Source of the DNA: Vibrio celticus
Lineage (GTDB): Bacteria; Pseudomonadota; Gammaproteobacteria; Enterobacterales; Vibrionaceae
Reading direction: 5' to 3'
Assembly: GCF_024347335.1 (NCBI RefSeq)
Contig: NZ_AP025464.1
Location: forward strand, 868,001 to 932,000
Length of the DNA stretch: 64,000 nt
Positions 9,730-19,180 of this stretch are shown piece after piece (position 1 is the stretch's first letter; the number at the start of each line of letters is the position of its first letter). Below the pieces are notes generated by a model. The model was given only the letters and a program-made list of their open reading frames with translations. It had not been told where the DNA came from and did not search any database. The position numbers were made by a program, and so were the translations under genes.

Positions 9730-10347
9730 TCACTCTCCCATTAGAGACAACAAATCCTGCGTCGCTTGTTTTGGGCTTTCAGCGTGACATATCGCTGATA
9801 CCAAGGCTAATCCATGAATACCAGTCTTAACCAACTGCGGAATGTTCGACTCGTTAATTCCACCAATACCGACAATCGGTAGCTTCGTTGTCTCCAACGC
9901 CATTTTAATTCCATCATAGCCCCAATGTTTCTTTAGATTCGTCTTGGTTGGTGTGGTAAAAAGCGCACTGAGGCCAATGTAATCGATCGGCAAGCTATCG
10001 GCTTCTTGTAGCTGTTGTTCAGTTTCAATCGATAACCCAAGAATCTTATCCGGACCAATCAACTGACGTGCTAACTCTGCAGGCATATCCGATTGCCCTA
10101 AGTGCAAACCATCGGCGTCGACAGCCAATGCAACGTCCACTCGGTCATTGATGATCAGCGGAACACCTGAGCCAACCAAAATCGACTTTACGGCTTGTGC
10201 TCGTTCAATGAAGGCTCTTACATCCCCATGTTTCTCTCTTACTTGAACCATAGTGACGCCACCCGCGACCGCTTGTTCGACCACGACCTTAAGCGTTTCT
10301 AAATCTTGCTGGTCATCCGTTACTAAATAGAGCTTATAAGGGTTCAT
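9730..10347 (-). CDS. thiE: Thiamine-phosphate synthase
   Basis: The 205-residue protein has the ThiE TIM barrel with the signature blocks QVREKHGD, LIINDRVDVAL, DGLHLGQSDMP and GIGGINESN. ThiE joins HMP pyrophosphate and HET phosphate to make thiamin phosphate. It is the final step fed by the ThiD and ThiM salvage enzymes encoded a few kilobases away. It is not part of the thiD-led operon because the chemoreceptor gene separates them, and no second riboswitch is visible in front of it. Confidence 0.93.
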   Translation of the reverse strand: MNPYKLYLVTDDQQDLETLKVVVEQAVAGGVTMVQVREKHGDVRAFIERAQAVKSILVGSGVPLIINDRVDVALAVDADGLHLGQSDMPAELARQLIGPDKILGLSIETEQQLQEADSLPIDYIGLSALFTTPTKTNLKKHWGYDGIKMALETTKLPIVGIGGINESNIPQLVKTGIHGLALVSAICHAESPKQATQDLLSLMGE

Positions 10348-10609
10348 ATCGTACCTTTGGAGTCGATGTCTAAAATTGGCGTTGTACTATTTTACCGACA
10401 AATCGCATCATGTGCATGGAAGTTAATACTAAATTAGCTCAATTACACACGCACCATCAAATACGCAACTCGTTGAAAGCATACCGAAAAATCTGAACTT
10501 TTTAACTAAAGCGTTACTTATTACACAAAGTATTCACTTCAAGCATGCCCAGAACGCTGTTTTATGAAATACTCTGCTGTGAAGGAATCAGGTAAATATA
10601 GGGATAGTT

Positions 10610-12553
10610 ATGCGCCACCTTTCTATAGCGCTCAAGATCAAGCTGGGTTATGCCATCTGCTTGCTCTTTTTCGTCATTTCAGGCTTTGTGAGTTACAAAG
10701 GTATCCAAACCTTGTCGAACGGCTTTAGCCAATACAGTGAACTCAGCCAAAAAGCGACATTATCAAGCAACATTCAAGTGCACTTTCTTCAGATGCGTTT
10801 AGCCTCTGAACGTTACTTAGAGTCATTGGATGAACAGTACGAAACGAATTATCAATCAAGCAAACTTGCGATTGATGAACTGCTCAACAACTTAATCCAA
10901 TCCACCACCAAAACCGATAGCCTAGCTAGCCTGCAATTAGTGCAAGACAGTGTGGCGGCGTTTGATGTGGCTTATGGTTCAATGAAACAGAGTGAGCTTC
11001 TCATAGACCAACTGGTCAACGTTGAGATGGTCCAACGAGAAACCAACGCACTGAAAGCTGCTCAAAGTTTGTTGTATGAGTCTTACAATAACAATGATCC
11101 AAACGCGAGCTTATACGCGGGCATGTTGATGGAGAATTTCCTCGCAGCCAAGATCACCGTACTCAGTTATTCAAACAACAATGACCTCAAAACCTATGAA
11201 GCGGGTAAAGATATCTTTGAATACGCGCTACCAGGTATTGAAGGCGATATTGAATCTCTCAAATCATCGCCTTATCAAAGTGAGCTGATTGAAGACTTCT
11301 CAAACCAACGTGAAGCGTATGCAAAAGGCTTTGAGCAAGTTCATCAACAGATGCTTGAGAACACTCAAAGAACCGCTAGCCTTGCCTCTATTGGTGACAG
11401 CTTAGCGATTGCGGTAGCGGATGCTCAAAGTATTCTCGAGCAGCAGAAACAAGCACTCACGCCAGTACTGCAAGCCAGTGAAAAACGTTCAGTTCAAATC
11501 ATCATCTTGCTAACGGGTGTCGCTTTAGTTATTGGCATGACGAGCGCCGTTTTGGTGACTCGCTCTATCACCAAAGGCATCGCACAAGTTAAACAGATCA
11601 CCAATGAGCTTTCTCAGGGCAACCTGAATGTGGAAGTGAACATTGAGAGCAAAAATGAGATTGGTGAACTGCTGACTAATATGGAGATCACCATTGAATC
11701 TCTGCGCGATATTGTTGGCCAAGTGAACCGCTCTAGCGTGCGTATTGGTGAGATGTCGGAGTCGCTTAATCAAGTGACAAACAACAGCTCGACCAATGCA
11801 ACACAATTGAACAGTGAAATGATCAACATATCTTCTGCCGTTGATCAATTGGCTTCCAGCACTTCAGAAATTGCTGCAAGTGCTAACCACGCGTCTCAAG
11901 TTGCTAACCAAGCAACCGAGAATGTGGCAATGGGACTCAAAGAAGTAGACAAAACACTGCATGAAATTGGCAGCGCCGATGAAAGCATGCAGGTCAGCAG
12001 CCAAAAAGTGACTGACCTACACAAAGAGTCGATGAACATTGGTGCCATTCTTGAAGTAATTAAAGGCGTTTCTGAACAAACCAACCTACTGGCATTGAAC
12101 GCTGCCATTGAAGCCGCACGTGCGGGTGAGCAAGGCCGTGGGTTTGCCGTGGTAGCCGATGAAGTGAGAACGCTCGCTAAGCGCACTCAAGACTCTGCAA
12201 GCCAGATTGATGAACTCATCACCTCGTTACAGCGTGGCGCTAAAGACGCACTCGAGTCGATCAAAGAGAGCCACAGCACGGTTTCAGATGCTTCAACTCA
12301 GGCACAACAAGCCTCTCAGAACCTGCATGTGATTAACCAACACATCCAAGATTTGAATCAAGCTAACAGCCAGATCGCAGTATCTGTTGACGAGCAAGAT
12401 TGCTTGACCAAGTCACTGGGTGAAAATGCGCAAGGTGCAAACACCATCGCACAAAGCAACCAAGAGTCGGTCAGCAGCATTTCTGGTGCCGCGAGTGACT
12501 TAACCGAGGTTGCTCATCACTTAGAAAGCCAAGTGAATCGATTTAGAACCTAA
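10610..12553 (+). CDS. Methyl-accepting chemotaxis protein
   Basis: The 647-residue protein has a first membrane helix near residues 10-30, a long helical periplasmic domain, and a second helix near 295-316. A HAMP domain (about 317-370) and the cytoplasmic signalling hairpin follow, with the conserved tip GVSEQTNLLALNAAIEAARAG near residue 485. It lacks the C-terminal pentapeptide tether for CheR and ends in QVNRFRT. It senses an unknown ligand and signals to CheA. It stands between thiE and the rest of the thi genes, on the opposite strand. Confidence 0.93.
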   Translation: MRHLSIALKIKLGYAICLLFFVISGFVSYKGIQTLSNGFSQYSELSQKATLSSNIQVHFLQMRLASERYLESLDEQYETNYQSSKLAIDELLNNLIQSTTKTDSLASLQLVQDSVAAFDVAYGSMKQSELLIDQLVNVEMVQRETNALKAAQSLLYESYNNNDPNASLYAGMLMENFLAAKITVLSYSNNNDLKTYEAGKDIFEYALPGIEGDIESLKSSPYQSELIEDFSNQREAYAKGFEQVHQQMLENTQRTASLASIGDSLAIAVADAQSILEQQKQALTPVLQASEKRSVQIIILLTGVALVIGMTSAVLVTRSITKGIAQVKQITNELSQGNLNVEVNIESKNEIGELLTNMEITIESLRDIVGQVNRSSVRIGEMSESLNQVTNNSSTNATQLNSEMINISSAVDQLASSTSEIAASANHASQVANQATENVAMGLKEVDKTLHEIGSADESMQVSSQKVTDLHKESMNIGAILEVIKGVSEQTNLLALNAAIEAARAGEQGRGFAVVADEVRTLAKRTQDSASQIDELITSLQRGAKDALESIKESHSTVSDASTQAQQASQNLHVINQHIQDLNQANSQIAVSVDEQDCLTKSLGENAQGANTIAQSNQESVSSISGAASDLTEVAHHLESQVNRFRT

Positions 12554-12684
12554 CTAAACCAATTGCTCAAATAACGAGATAGCTAACGCGACGAGATAGT
12601 TAATACGGCTTTGAAGCAATAATAGAAAAGCCCTCAACTGAACTGACCCCCAATAGTTGGACACCAATTATTGGGGGTCTTTTT

Positions 12685-13194
12685 ATGTCCAAATATAGCC
12701 GAGAGCTAAAATGTATCATTGCTAAGCAATACTTAGATGGCACGTCATCTCTCTACTTAGCAAAACAATATTCAATTTCTTCAAGGCAGATACGGTATTG
12801 GGCTCAAGTCTTTGCCATCCATGGTACTGATTCATTTTTACCAACTAAGCATGCCGCGACTGCTCAAACAAAACGAAAAGCATTGAATTTAATGTGGGCG
12901 AATGAATGGTCTCTCACGCACACTAGCGCTGTATTAAACCTCTCATCCCCTGGGATACTCTCTGTCTGGCTCAAACGATTTAATGAGCTCGGTATCAAGG
13001 GGCTCAAAATGCGCCAGAAAGGAAGACCCTCAATGAAACAGCAACCTCAACGAACCACTAAGCCTGATAATGAAATGACACTTGAGGAGCTAAAAGAGGA
13101 GTTAGTCTACTTACGAACCGAGAATGCTGTTTTAAAAAAGTTGGAAGAGTTGGAGCAGGAAAAAAACCGTCGAACAAAGAAAAAGCGGTCATAG
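12685..13194 (+). CDS. IS150-like transposase OrfA
   Basis: The 169-residue protein has two helix-turn-helix segments (LAKQYSISSRQIRYWAQVF and SAVLNLSSPGILSVWLKRF) followed by a leucine-zipper-like coiled coil (LEELKEELVYLRTENAVLKK). This is the DNA-binding part of the OrfAB transposase. Near its end the heptamer AAAAAAC at 13161-13167 is in the right phase for a -1 ribosomal frameshift into the next frame. Confidence 0.92.
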   Translation: MSKYSRELKCIIAKQYLDGTSSLYLAKQYSISSRQIRYWAQVFAIHGTDSFLPTKHAATAQTKRKALNLMWANEWSLTHTSAVLNLSSPGILSVWLKRFNELGIKGLKMRQKGRPSMKQQPQRTTKPDNEMTLEELKEELVYLRTENAVLKKLEELEQEKNRRTKKKRS

Positions 13195-13220
13195 CTCTAA
13201 CTCTTAAAGGCAAGTACCCG

Positions 13221-14033
13221 TTGAAGCACTTACTGCAGACTCTACAGCTGTCAAAAAGTGTCTTTTATTATCAGGCTCAAACGAGCAAGCGCCCAAATAG
13301 CTACGAACGTGAGCTGCGGTTGATAAAGTCAATTTATCATGAACATAAGGGCCGATACGGTTATCGTCGTATTCATTTAGAACTAAAAAATCAGGGGGTC
13401 GCGCTTAATCACAAAACGGTTCAAAGGCTTATGGCTCAGCTCAACCTTAAATCGACGGTCAGGATTAAAAAGTACCGTTCATACCGAGGAGAGTCTGGAA
13501 CAGCTGCTCCCAACGTGCTTGAAAGAGATTTTAGTGCGACTCAACCCGATGAAAAGTGGGTAACTGATGTCACGGAGTTCAAAGTCAAAGAGCAGAAAGT
13601 ATACTTGTCTCCCGTTGTCGACTTGTTTACTCAGGAAGTGGTAGCTTATAGAGTGGCCAAAAATGCCTGCTTGCCGCTTGTCACGGATATGCTGACGGAG
13701 GCTATATCAACGCTTAAACCCAACTCAAAGCCAATTATACACAGCGATCAAGGTTGGCAATATCGCCATCGACAGTATCAGAAAAAGGTAGCGGAGAGTG
13801 GGTTAACGCAAAGCATGTCGAGAAAAGGTAACTGCTTGGATAATGCTGTTGCTGAAAACTTTTTTGCTTTACTCAAAACCGAGATGTATCACAACCAAAG
13901 CTTTGAAGATGCAGATGCTCTGATAGAGCAAATTAAAGAATACATCGAGTACTACAATACCAAACGTATAAAAGTGAAACTAAAAGGCCTGACTCCGATA
14001 GAATATCGAACTCAGGCCTTGAAAGCCGCTTAA
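13221..14033 (+). CDS. IS150-like transposase OrfB (DDE integrase core)
   Basis: The 270-residue product carries the HTH_21 region (GRYGYRRIHLELKNQG) and an rve integrase core. The catalytic residues lie in WVTDVTEFK, IIHSDQGWQYR and LDNAVAENFFALLKTE. It starts at a TTG without a good ribosome-binding site, as expected for a protein made mainly by -1 frameshifting from OrfA. The frame upstream is open back to the slippery heptamer. Confidence 0.92.
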   Translation: MKHLLQTLQLSKSVFYYQAQTSKRPNSYERELRLIKSIYHEHKGRYGYRRIHLELKNQGVALNHKTVQRLMAQLNLKSTVRIKKYRSYRGESGTAAPNVLERDFSATQPDEKWVTDVTEFKVKEQKVYLSPVVDLFTQEVVAYRVAKNACLPLVTDMLTEAISTLKPNSKPIIHSDQGWQYRHRQYQKKVAESGLTQSMSRKGNCLDNAVAENFFALLKTEMYHNQSFEDADALIEQIKEYIEYYNTKRIKVKLKGLTPIEYRTQALKAA

Positions 14034-14120
14034 CAGAAATGTCCAACTTTATGGGGTCACTTCAAACACATATGTGCTGAGGGCTTTTTAATAAGCTACG
14101 AATGCAGATCTAGATTGAAT

Positions 14121-14906
14121 CTACTGAATCTTCAAACGTTGGATCAACGTCTCTTCATCTAGTTGATACAGTTCATCAAGCAAGTTCATTTGCAAGCTAC
14201 CCGGGCCACGAGAGTTCTCAGCCGCGATTTCGCCAACCACACCCAATACCGCTGCAGCAGCCAAACCACTGTCATCACCGACAGCCGCGAAAGCACCCGT
14301 CAGCGCTGTTAGCGTACAACCCATGCCCGTCACATACGGCATCATTGGATGACCATTGTTTAACGTCACAACACTGTCTTTAGTGACAACGTAATCTGTC
14401 TCACCAGAAATAACCACATTCGCACCGTATTCAGCCACTAAGCATTGCGCTGCGCCTAATGCAGCATCGCTGCTATCCAGCGCATCAACGTCTTTGCTCT
14501 GTGCTTGCTCACCCGCTAGCGCGATAATCTCAGACGCGTTACCACGAATGATTAACTTATCGGCTAAGCGGGCAATTTCACGAGAAGTCTCGGTACGCAG
14601 CGTGCTTGCACCACAACCCACAGGATCAAGAACCACAACCTTGTTGCTCGCGTTGGCTTGTTCAACCGCGAAACGCATTCTTGGCGTCCAAACACTGTCT
14701 AACGTGCCAATGTTAATCACAAGCGCGCCAGAGAAAGACATCATCTCAGCCAGTTCTTGCTGCGAGTGCGCCATGATAGGCGAAGCGCCAATCGCCAATA
14801 ACGCATTGGCCGTGTTGTTCATCACGACGTAGTTAGTAATGTTCACAACCAGTGGCTTTTGCTCTCGTACTGCGCGCAACGATTGAATAATTTGTTCAGT
14901 AAGCAT
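14121..14906 (-). CDS. thiM: Hydroxyethylthiazole kinase
   Basis: The 261-residue protein has the ThiM motifs VLDPVGCGAS and VTGMGCTLTALTGAF, the latter carrying the anion-hole and catalytic Cys region. It phosphorylates the thiazole HET so that ThiE can use it. It is the last gene of the riboswitch-led thi operon, 29 bases downstream of tenA, and ends near the interrupted terminator. Confidence 0.95.
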   Translation of the reverse strand: MLTEQIIQSLRAVREQKPLVVNITNYVVMNNTANALLAIGASPIMAHSQQELAEMMSFSGALVINIGTLDSVWTPRMRFAVEQANASNKVVVLDPVGCGASTLRTETSREIARLADKLIIRGNASEIIALAGEQAQSKDVDALDSSDAALGAAQCLVAEYGANVVISGETDYVVTKDSVVTLNNGHPMMPYVTGMGCTLTALTGAFAAVGDDSGLAAAAVLGVVGEIAAENSRGPGSLQMNLLDELYQLDEETLIQRLKIQ

Positions 14907-14935
14907 GGGTAAATCCTTATTCGTGAAAGTCGCTT

Positions 14936-15616
14936 TTAAGCCGAGGTTGAGTCATTAAGTGCGTTCAGCCCTTGCTGCCAAAAAGCCACTTCCATACGCG
15001 TTGCCGTTTTAAAGATATGAACGATGTTTTGACCGCGCTCGCTGTTGATATCAATTTCAGCAAGCAGTTGATTGAAGTATTCCGCGCCCGTTGCTACGCC
15101 AGACTGGAACTCTTCTCCGCCGTAAAGCTGTAGCCAGCTTGCGTACGGGTTGCCTTCCAAAACAGTATCACGGCTTTCTAACAGCGCTTTACCGATCACA
15201 GCGTAACCAATTGAACACGGAGCCAGTGCCGCGTAAAGGTCGACAAGATCACCCGTCATACCCGCATCTAGAACGTAGCGCGTGTAAGCGACTGTGCCGA
15301 AATCTTCCGGTTCGTTTTCTAAGTCAGATTCGGTTAAACCCCATTGACCACAGTAAGTCACGTGGTGAGAGATTTCAGAATCAAGCAGAGCATGAACACT
15401 AGGCAGTGCACGACGCATATCAGCCAAGGTTTTAGCCTTGTAAATTGCCAATGCATAAGCACGTGCATACTGCTTCAAAAACAGAAAATCTTGCTTCAAG
15501 TAATGTAGAAAACACGGCTGAGCGAGATTACCGTTTGCCAACATTTTAACAAAATCATGCTCAGTGTAGTCTTGCCAATCTTGTTGACATGCTTGGATTA
15601 AGTCTTGGTATTTCAT
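14936..15616 (-). CDS. tenA: Aminopyrimidine aminohydrolase (thiaminase II)
   Basis: The 226-residue protein matches TenA, with the nucleophilic Cys in LAPCSIGYAVIGKAL and the C-terminal Glu in MEVAFWQQGLN. TenA converts aminomethyl-pyrimidine breakdown products of thiamin to HMP. Its place between the ABC transporter genes and thiM fits salvage of degraded thiamin. It lies eight bases from the stop of the binding-protein gene. Confidence 0.95.
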   Translation of the reverse strand: MKYQDLIQACQQDWQDYTEHDFVKMLANGNLAQPCFLHYLKQDFLFLKQYARAYALAIYKAKTLADMRRALPSVHALLDSEISHHVTYCGQWGLTESDLENEPEDFGTVAYTRYVLDAGMTGDLVDLYAALAPCSIGYAVIGKALLESRDTVLEGNPYASWLQLYGGEEFQSGVATGAEYFNQLLAEIDINSERGQNIVHIFKTATRMEVAFWQQGLNALNDSTSA

Positions 15617-15624
15617 GAGATTCC

Positions 15625-16581
15625 TTAGTCAAAAGTCGGCACGTAGTCAGCGGCTTTTGGTAGTGATTTGATGATGCCTTTGTCGAACATGAACTGCGCA
15701 TAGTCATCGTAACGTTTTAGGTCAACTGCTGAAGGGCGAAGTGCAAAACGAGTCAGTGTGTCGTTCCATGCGCGCTGGTTAAGTTCGTTGTTTAACGTAT
15801 CTGGTGAATACGCAACAAACTCACTCCATGACTCTTGTGGGTGGTTCACGATGTAAGTCGTAGCTTGCTCAAGTGCTTTATTGAACGCTTTGATCGCTTT
15901 ATCATCGTGCTGCTTTGCGTTCGCAACAAAGATCAGCTCATCGTAAGCGGGAACACCGTGCTCTTCTGGGAAGAATGCCTTCGCTTTAAAGCCTTCAAGG
16001 GCTAGCTGATTGGTTTCGAAGTTACGTAAGCCACCCCAGATTGCGTCTACCTTGCCTGATGCCAATGAAGATGAAAGTGCCCAACCGACATTGATGGTTT
16101 GCACGTCTGTAAACGCTACATTTTCTTGCGCTAACATAGTGCCAATAGTCGCTTCTTCGTTTCCTGCGATCGCAATACCGATCTTCTTGCCTTTCAGGTC
16201 CGCTAGCGAATCGTTCTTGCCGTTATCCAGTACCATTAGTGTGTTTAGTGGCGTCGCGATAAGGGTTGATGCACGAACCAAAGGAAGACCCGCCGCTACA
16301 TCCATAGTTAAACTTGGTTGGTAAGTTACCGCTAAATCGACCTTACCTGCCGCAACCAATTTTGCTGGCGTGCTTGGGTCAGCTGGTTCTTGGATTTCAA
16401 CCTCTAGGCCTTGGTCAGCAAAATAGCCACGCTCTTGAGCAATCACAATTGGGCCGTGGTTCGGGTTCACAAACCAATCCAACATCAGTGTCAGTTTCTT
16501 TTGTTCAGAATCCGCTAATGCATGACCTGAAACTAGCGAAGCAAGCAGTGCCACTGCACCTACCAATTTGGTATTTTTCAT
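15625..16581 (-). CDS. thiY: ABC transporter substrate-binding protein for a thiamin pyrimidine precursor (ThiY-like)
   Basis: The 318-residue protein has a signal peptide ending near GHALA and the NMT1/THI5-like fold, with the typical opening LMLDWFVNPNHGPIVIAQE and the block VDLAVTYQPS. In other bacteria ThiY delivers formylaminopyrimidine to the ThiXZ transporter for use by TenA and ThiD. The operon context here supports the same substrate, though it could also bind HMP. Confidence 0.85.
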   Translation of the reverse strand: MKNTKLVGAVALLASLVSGHALADSEQKKLTLMLDWFVNPNHGPIVIAQERGYFADQGLEVEIQEPADPSTPAKLVAAGKVDLAVTYQPSLTMDVAAGLPLVRASTLIATPLNTLMVLDNGKNDSLADLKGKKIGIAIAGNEEATIGTMLAQENVAFTDVQTINVGWALSSSLASGKVDAIWGGLRNFETNQLALEGFKAKAFFPEEHGVPAYDELIFVANAKQHDDKAIKAFNKALEQATTYIVNHPQESWSEFVAYSPDTLNNELNQRAWNDTLTRFALRPSAVDLKRYDDYAQFMFDKGIIKSLPKAADYVPTFD

Positions 16582-16695
16582 AGTTAACCTTTCCTTTTGA
16601 ATATTATTATTGTGTTTATAGAGCTAATTTTTAACGAAGTTTTGTTTAGATAAATAGCGTGAGCGGAGCTTTATTAAACAAGTGTTATCGAACCA

Positions 16696-17517
16696 TTACT
16701 GGTTCTCCCAAGGGATAGCTTTTTTGAGTAACTTGTCTGTGATGAAGTAGAGCGAGATAGAGAGCACCGCCAAGATAAACAAGGCCGCAAACATCTCATC
16801 AATGATCATTCGCGCGTTGGCCTGTAGCATTAGGTAACCCAGCCCTTCACTCGAACCCACCCACTCCCCGACGACCGCGCCAATTGGGGCAATAACCACC
16901 GCTACACGAATGCCAGACGCTAATGTTGGCAGCGCAGCAGGCAGTTGGATATAACGCAGTAATTGCCATTTCGATGCGCCCATCGTTTTGGCAAGATCGA
17001 GATAGCCTGTCGGTGTATTACGTAAGCCGTCGTAGCAACATGTGGTCACAGGGAAGAAGATAATGATCGCCGCCATCACCACTTTTGAGGCGATGCCATA
17101 ACCAAGCCACAGCATCAATACTGGCGCAATCGCAAACACAGGGATCGCTTGACTAGCGATTAAGATAGGTAACAGCCAGCGTTTTAGTGGTTCGAACATC
17201 AACATCTGCAGGGCGAAAAATAGCCCCATCGACAAACCGAGTAGCAAGCCAAGTAAGATCTCTTGCGCAGTCACCCATGTATGTTTGAGTAACACATCGT
17301 AACGTTCGATTAGCTTAATAAAGACTTCTGCAGGCGCTGGCAGAATGAAGCTCGGCATCTCGAAGATAACGACCACCATTTGCCATAAACCGAGAATCAC
17401 AGCACTGCTGATCATCAAACGCATAACGGGATTCATCTGACGAGGGCGTTCAGTGCTAGCCTGTATGTCGGTTGAACGAGCCCCAACTTCGCTTCGCGTT
17501 AGATCATTCATAGTCAC
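16696..17517 (-). CDS. thiX: ABC transporter permease for thiamin precursor (ThiX-like)
   Basis: The 273-residue membrane protein has about six helices and the permease EAA-type loop (LAKTMGASKWQLLRYIQLPA). A typical C-terminal block follows (IGAVVGEWVGSSEGLGYLM). It overlaps the end of the ATPase gene by 14 bases, which implies translational coupling. It forms the membrane channel of the ThiXYZ uptake system. Confidence 0.87.
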   Translation of the reverse strand: MTMNDLTRSEVGARSTDIQASTERPRQMNPVMRLMISSAVILGLWQMVVVIFEMPSFILPAPAEVFIKLIERYDVLLKHTWVTAQEILLGLLLGLSMGLFFALQMLMFEPLKRWLLPILIASQAIPVFAIAPVLMLWLGYGIASKVVMAAIIIFFPVTTCCYDGLRNTPTGYLDLAKTMGASKWQLLRYIQLPAALPTLASGIRVAVVIAPIGAVVGEWVGSSEGLGYLMLQANARMIIDEMFAALFILAVLSISLYFITDKLLKKAIPWENQ

Positions 17518-18262
17518 GCTCCAACTGATCTAAGATCGCTTGTTGTAACTCAGCGCATTCACCGTCTAACACTCGTGGTGTTGATGTGAGAGGCACAGAT
17601 AAAGACTGAGCATTCGCAGGTGTGCCTTGCAACACATACAAATTATCCGCCAAGCGCACCGCTTCTTGTGGATCATGGGTGATCAACACAACGGTTTTAC
17701 CTTTTAGCAGTTCACACGCTAAACTTTGCAGCTTGTGTCTTGTTACCGCATCCAGCGCAGAGAACGGCTCATCCATCAGCACGACTGGCTTGTCTTGCAT
17801 TAAGGTGCGAGCCAAAGCAACACGCTGGCGCATGCCACCAGACAACTGATCCGGCATCGCATTCGCATAATCAGCCAAACCAACTGCAGCTAACAGCTCT
17901 AGTGCTTGGTTGGTTTGCTGTTCTTTATCAGAAACTGGATTTTGAAAGCGATGACTCAGGCATACATTGTCGATAACCGATAGCCATGGCAGTAACAAGT
18001 CTTGCTGTGCCATGTAAGCGATGCGGTCCGTTAAAGGCAATTCATCGGACGTTGCCAATGTACCCTGCCACTCCACCTTGTCGTCCAGCAAGCCTGCCAG
18101 ATAACGCAATACCGTAGTTTTTCCGCAGCCACTTCGACCCAACAATACCGTCCACTTACCTGCGTTTAAGCTAAGCGACAACCCAGACAAAGTCGCGTGC
18201 TCGCTGTCGTTATAACGTAAGGAGGCATTGCTGAGCTGAACACCAACCGTATTAACGGACAT
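17504..18262 (-). CDS. thiZ: ABC transporter ATPase for thiamin precursor (ThiZ-like)
   Basis: The 252-residue protein has all ABC ATPase motifs: Walker A LGRSGCGKTT, signature LSGGMRQRVALARTL, Walker B VVLMDEPFSALD and the switch His in LITHDPQEAVRL. It powers the adjacent ThiX permease. It overlaps thiD at one end and thiX at the other, placing it firmly in the thi operon. Confidence 0.9.
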   Translation of the reverse strand: MSVNTVGVQLSNASLRYNDSEHATLSGLSLSLNAGKWTVLLGRSGCGKTTVLRYLAGLLDDKVEWQGTLATSDELPLTDRIAYMAQQDLLLPWLSVIDNVCLSHRFQNPVSDKEQQTNQALELLAAVGLADYANAMPDQLSGGMRQRVALARTLMQDKPVVLMDEPFSALDAVTRHKLQSLACELLKGKTVVLITHDPQEAVRLADNLYVLQGTPANAQSLSVPLTSTPRVLDGECAELQQAILDQLERDYE

Positions 18263-19145
18263 TACCGTGTCCAGCGAAGAAGTGATTTACCGGGCCATGA
18301 CCTTGACCGACTTGTAACTCATCAGCGTGAGCAATCGCGCGAGAAATGTATTGTTTGCCTAGGTCAACAGCTTCTGCCAGCGTGTTGCCCTGAGCCAAGA
18401 AAGAAGCAATGGCAGATGAAAGCGTACAGCCCGTGCCATGGGTGTTTTTAGTCGGGAAACGCTTCGCGCTAATCAAGGCAGACGTCGTCGGGAGAATCAG
18501 TAGGTCGTTACTGTTCTCATCCTTCTCTAAGTGGCCGCCTTTTAGGAGTACCGCTTTCGCCCCCAAAGCACGTAAGTCTTCAATCATGCCCTGCATTTCA
18601 GCTTCGCTTTCAGGTACTGGCTTGCCTGTTAATGCCGCGCCTTCTGGCAAGTTAGGAGTAATGATGTCTGCCAGCGGAATCAGTTCTTGCTTTAGCGTGG
18701 TGATAGCCGAGTTTTCTAAGAGAAGGTCACCACTTGTCGCGACCATTACAGGGTCAATCACAAGATGCTTAGGTTGGTACTGCTTAATTTTGTCAGCGAC
18801 GACTTTGATGATTTGCGAATCAGCCAACATGCCGACTTTTACTGCCACGATATTCAGATCAGTAAAAACCGCATCTAACTGACTGGCAACATGGTCGAGT
18901 GGAATAGGAAAAATGGCGGAAACGCCTTGCGTGTTCTGAGAAGTGATCGCGGTAATTACCGAACAAGCAAAACTACCTGTAGCAGACATAGCTTTAATAT
19001 CAGCTTGAATACCCGCACCGCCGCCACTGTCTGAGCCAGCGATCGTCAATACAATCGGAGTGTTCGTTCGAATCGAACCATCAGCAGAGTGCTGTGAAAC
19101 TGAGGTTTTTGGTGTTAAATCTTTTGAAATAGAACTGTGTGTCAT
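18252..19145 (-). CDS. thiD: Hydroxymethylpyrimidine/phosphomethylpyrimidine kinase
   Basis: The protein has the ThiD signatures TIAGSDSGGGAGIQADIKA and THGTGCTLSSAIASFLAQG. It phosphorylates HMP twice before ThiE uses it. The frame is open 28 codons further upstream (to 19229), but only the ATG at 19145 has a strong ribosome-binding site (TAGGAG, seven bases upstream), so this start is chosen, giving 297 residues. The first 25 or so residues are still a poorly conserved extension. It is the first gene of the TPP-riboswitch operon. Confidence 0.92.
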   Translation of the reverse strand: MTHSSISKDLTPKTSVSQHSADGSIRTNTPIVLTIAGSDSGGGAGIQADIKAMSATGSFACSVITAITSQNTQGVSAIFPIPLDHVASQLDAVFTDLNIVAVKVGMLADSQIIKVVADKIKQYQPKHLVIDPVMVATSGDLLLENSAITTLKQELIPLADIITPNLPEGAALTGKPVPESEAEMQGMIEDLRALGAKAVLLKGGHLEKDENSNDLLILPTTSALISAKRFPTKNTHGTGCTLSSAIASFLAQGNTLAEAVDLGKQYISRAIAHADELQVGQGHGPVNHFFAGHGNVR

Positions 19146-19150
19146 TGTCG

Positions 19151-19180
19151 CTCCTACTATCTTACAAGACGTAGGAGAAC
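19151..19180 (-). promoter_or_regulatory. Ribosome-binding-site sequestering hairpin of thiD
   Basis: On the minus strand GTTCTCCTACG (19180-19170) lies just upstream of the thiD Shine-Dalgarno GTAGGAG (19157-19151). CTCCTAC can pair fully with GTAGGAG. This is a translational expression platform for the riboswitch upstream. Confidence 0.7.

Larger units (their letters stand above)
12639..14064 (+). mobile_element. Complete IS3-family (IS150-like) insertion sequence, 1426 bp
   Basis: The ends TGAACTGACCCCCAATAG and GGGGTCACTTCA are imperfect inverted repeats of the TG...CA type. The flanks carry a 3-base target duplication AAC (12636-12638 and 14065-14067). Both reading frames are open and joined by a slippery site, so the copy may be active. 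No second copy is present in the window. Confidence 0.9.
12626..14089. terminator. Shared mcp/thiM terminator split by an IS insertion
   Basis: The arms AAAAGCCCTCA (12626-12636) and TGAGGGCTTTTT (14078-14089) are complementary, but the IS150-like element sits between them. Removing the element and one AAC duplication restores a bidirectional hairpin AAAAGCCCTCA-loop-TGAGGGCTTTT between the convergent mcp and thiM genes. Confidence 0.75.

Noticed and set aside
14494..14832. 112-codon plus-strand frame opposite thiM
   Set aside because: It is a shadow of the thiM coding sequence in an antisense frame. thiM has clear family motifs and operon context.
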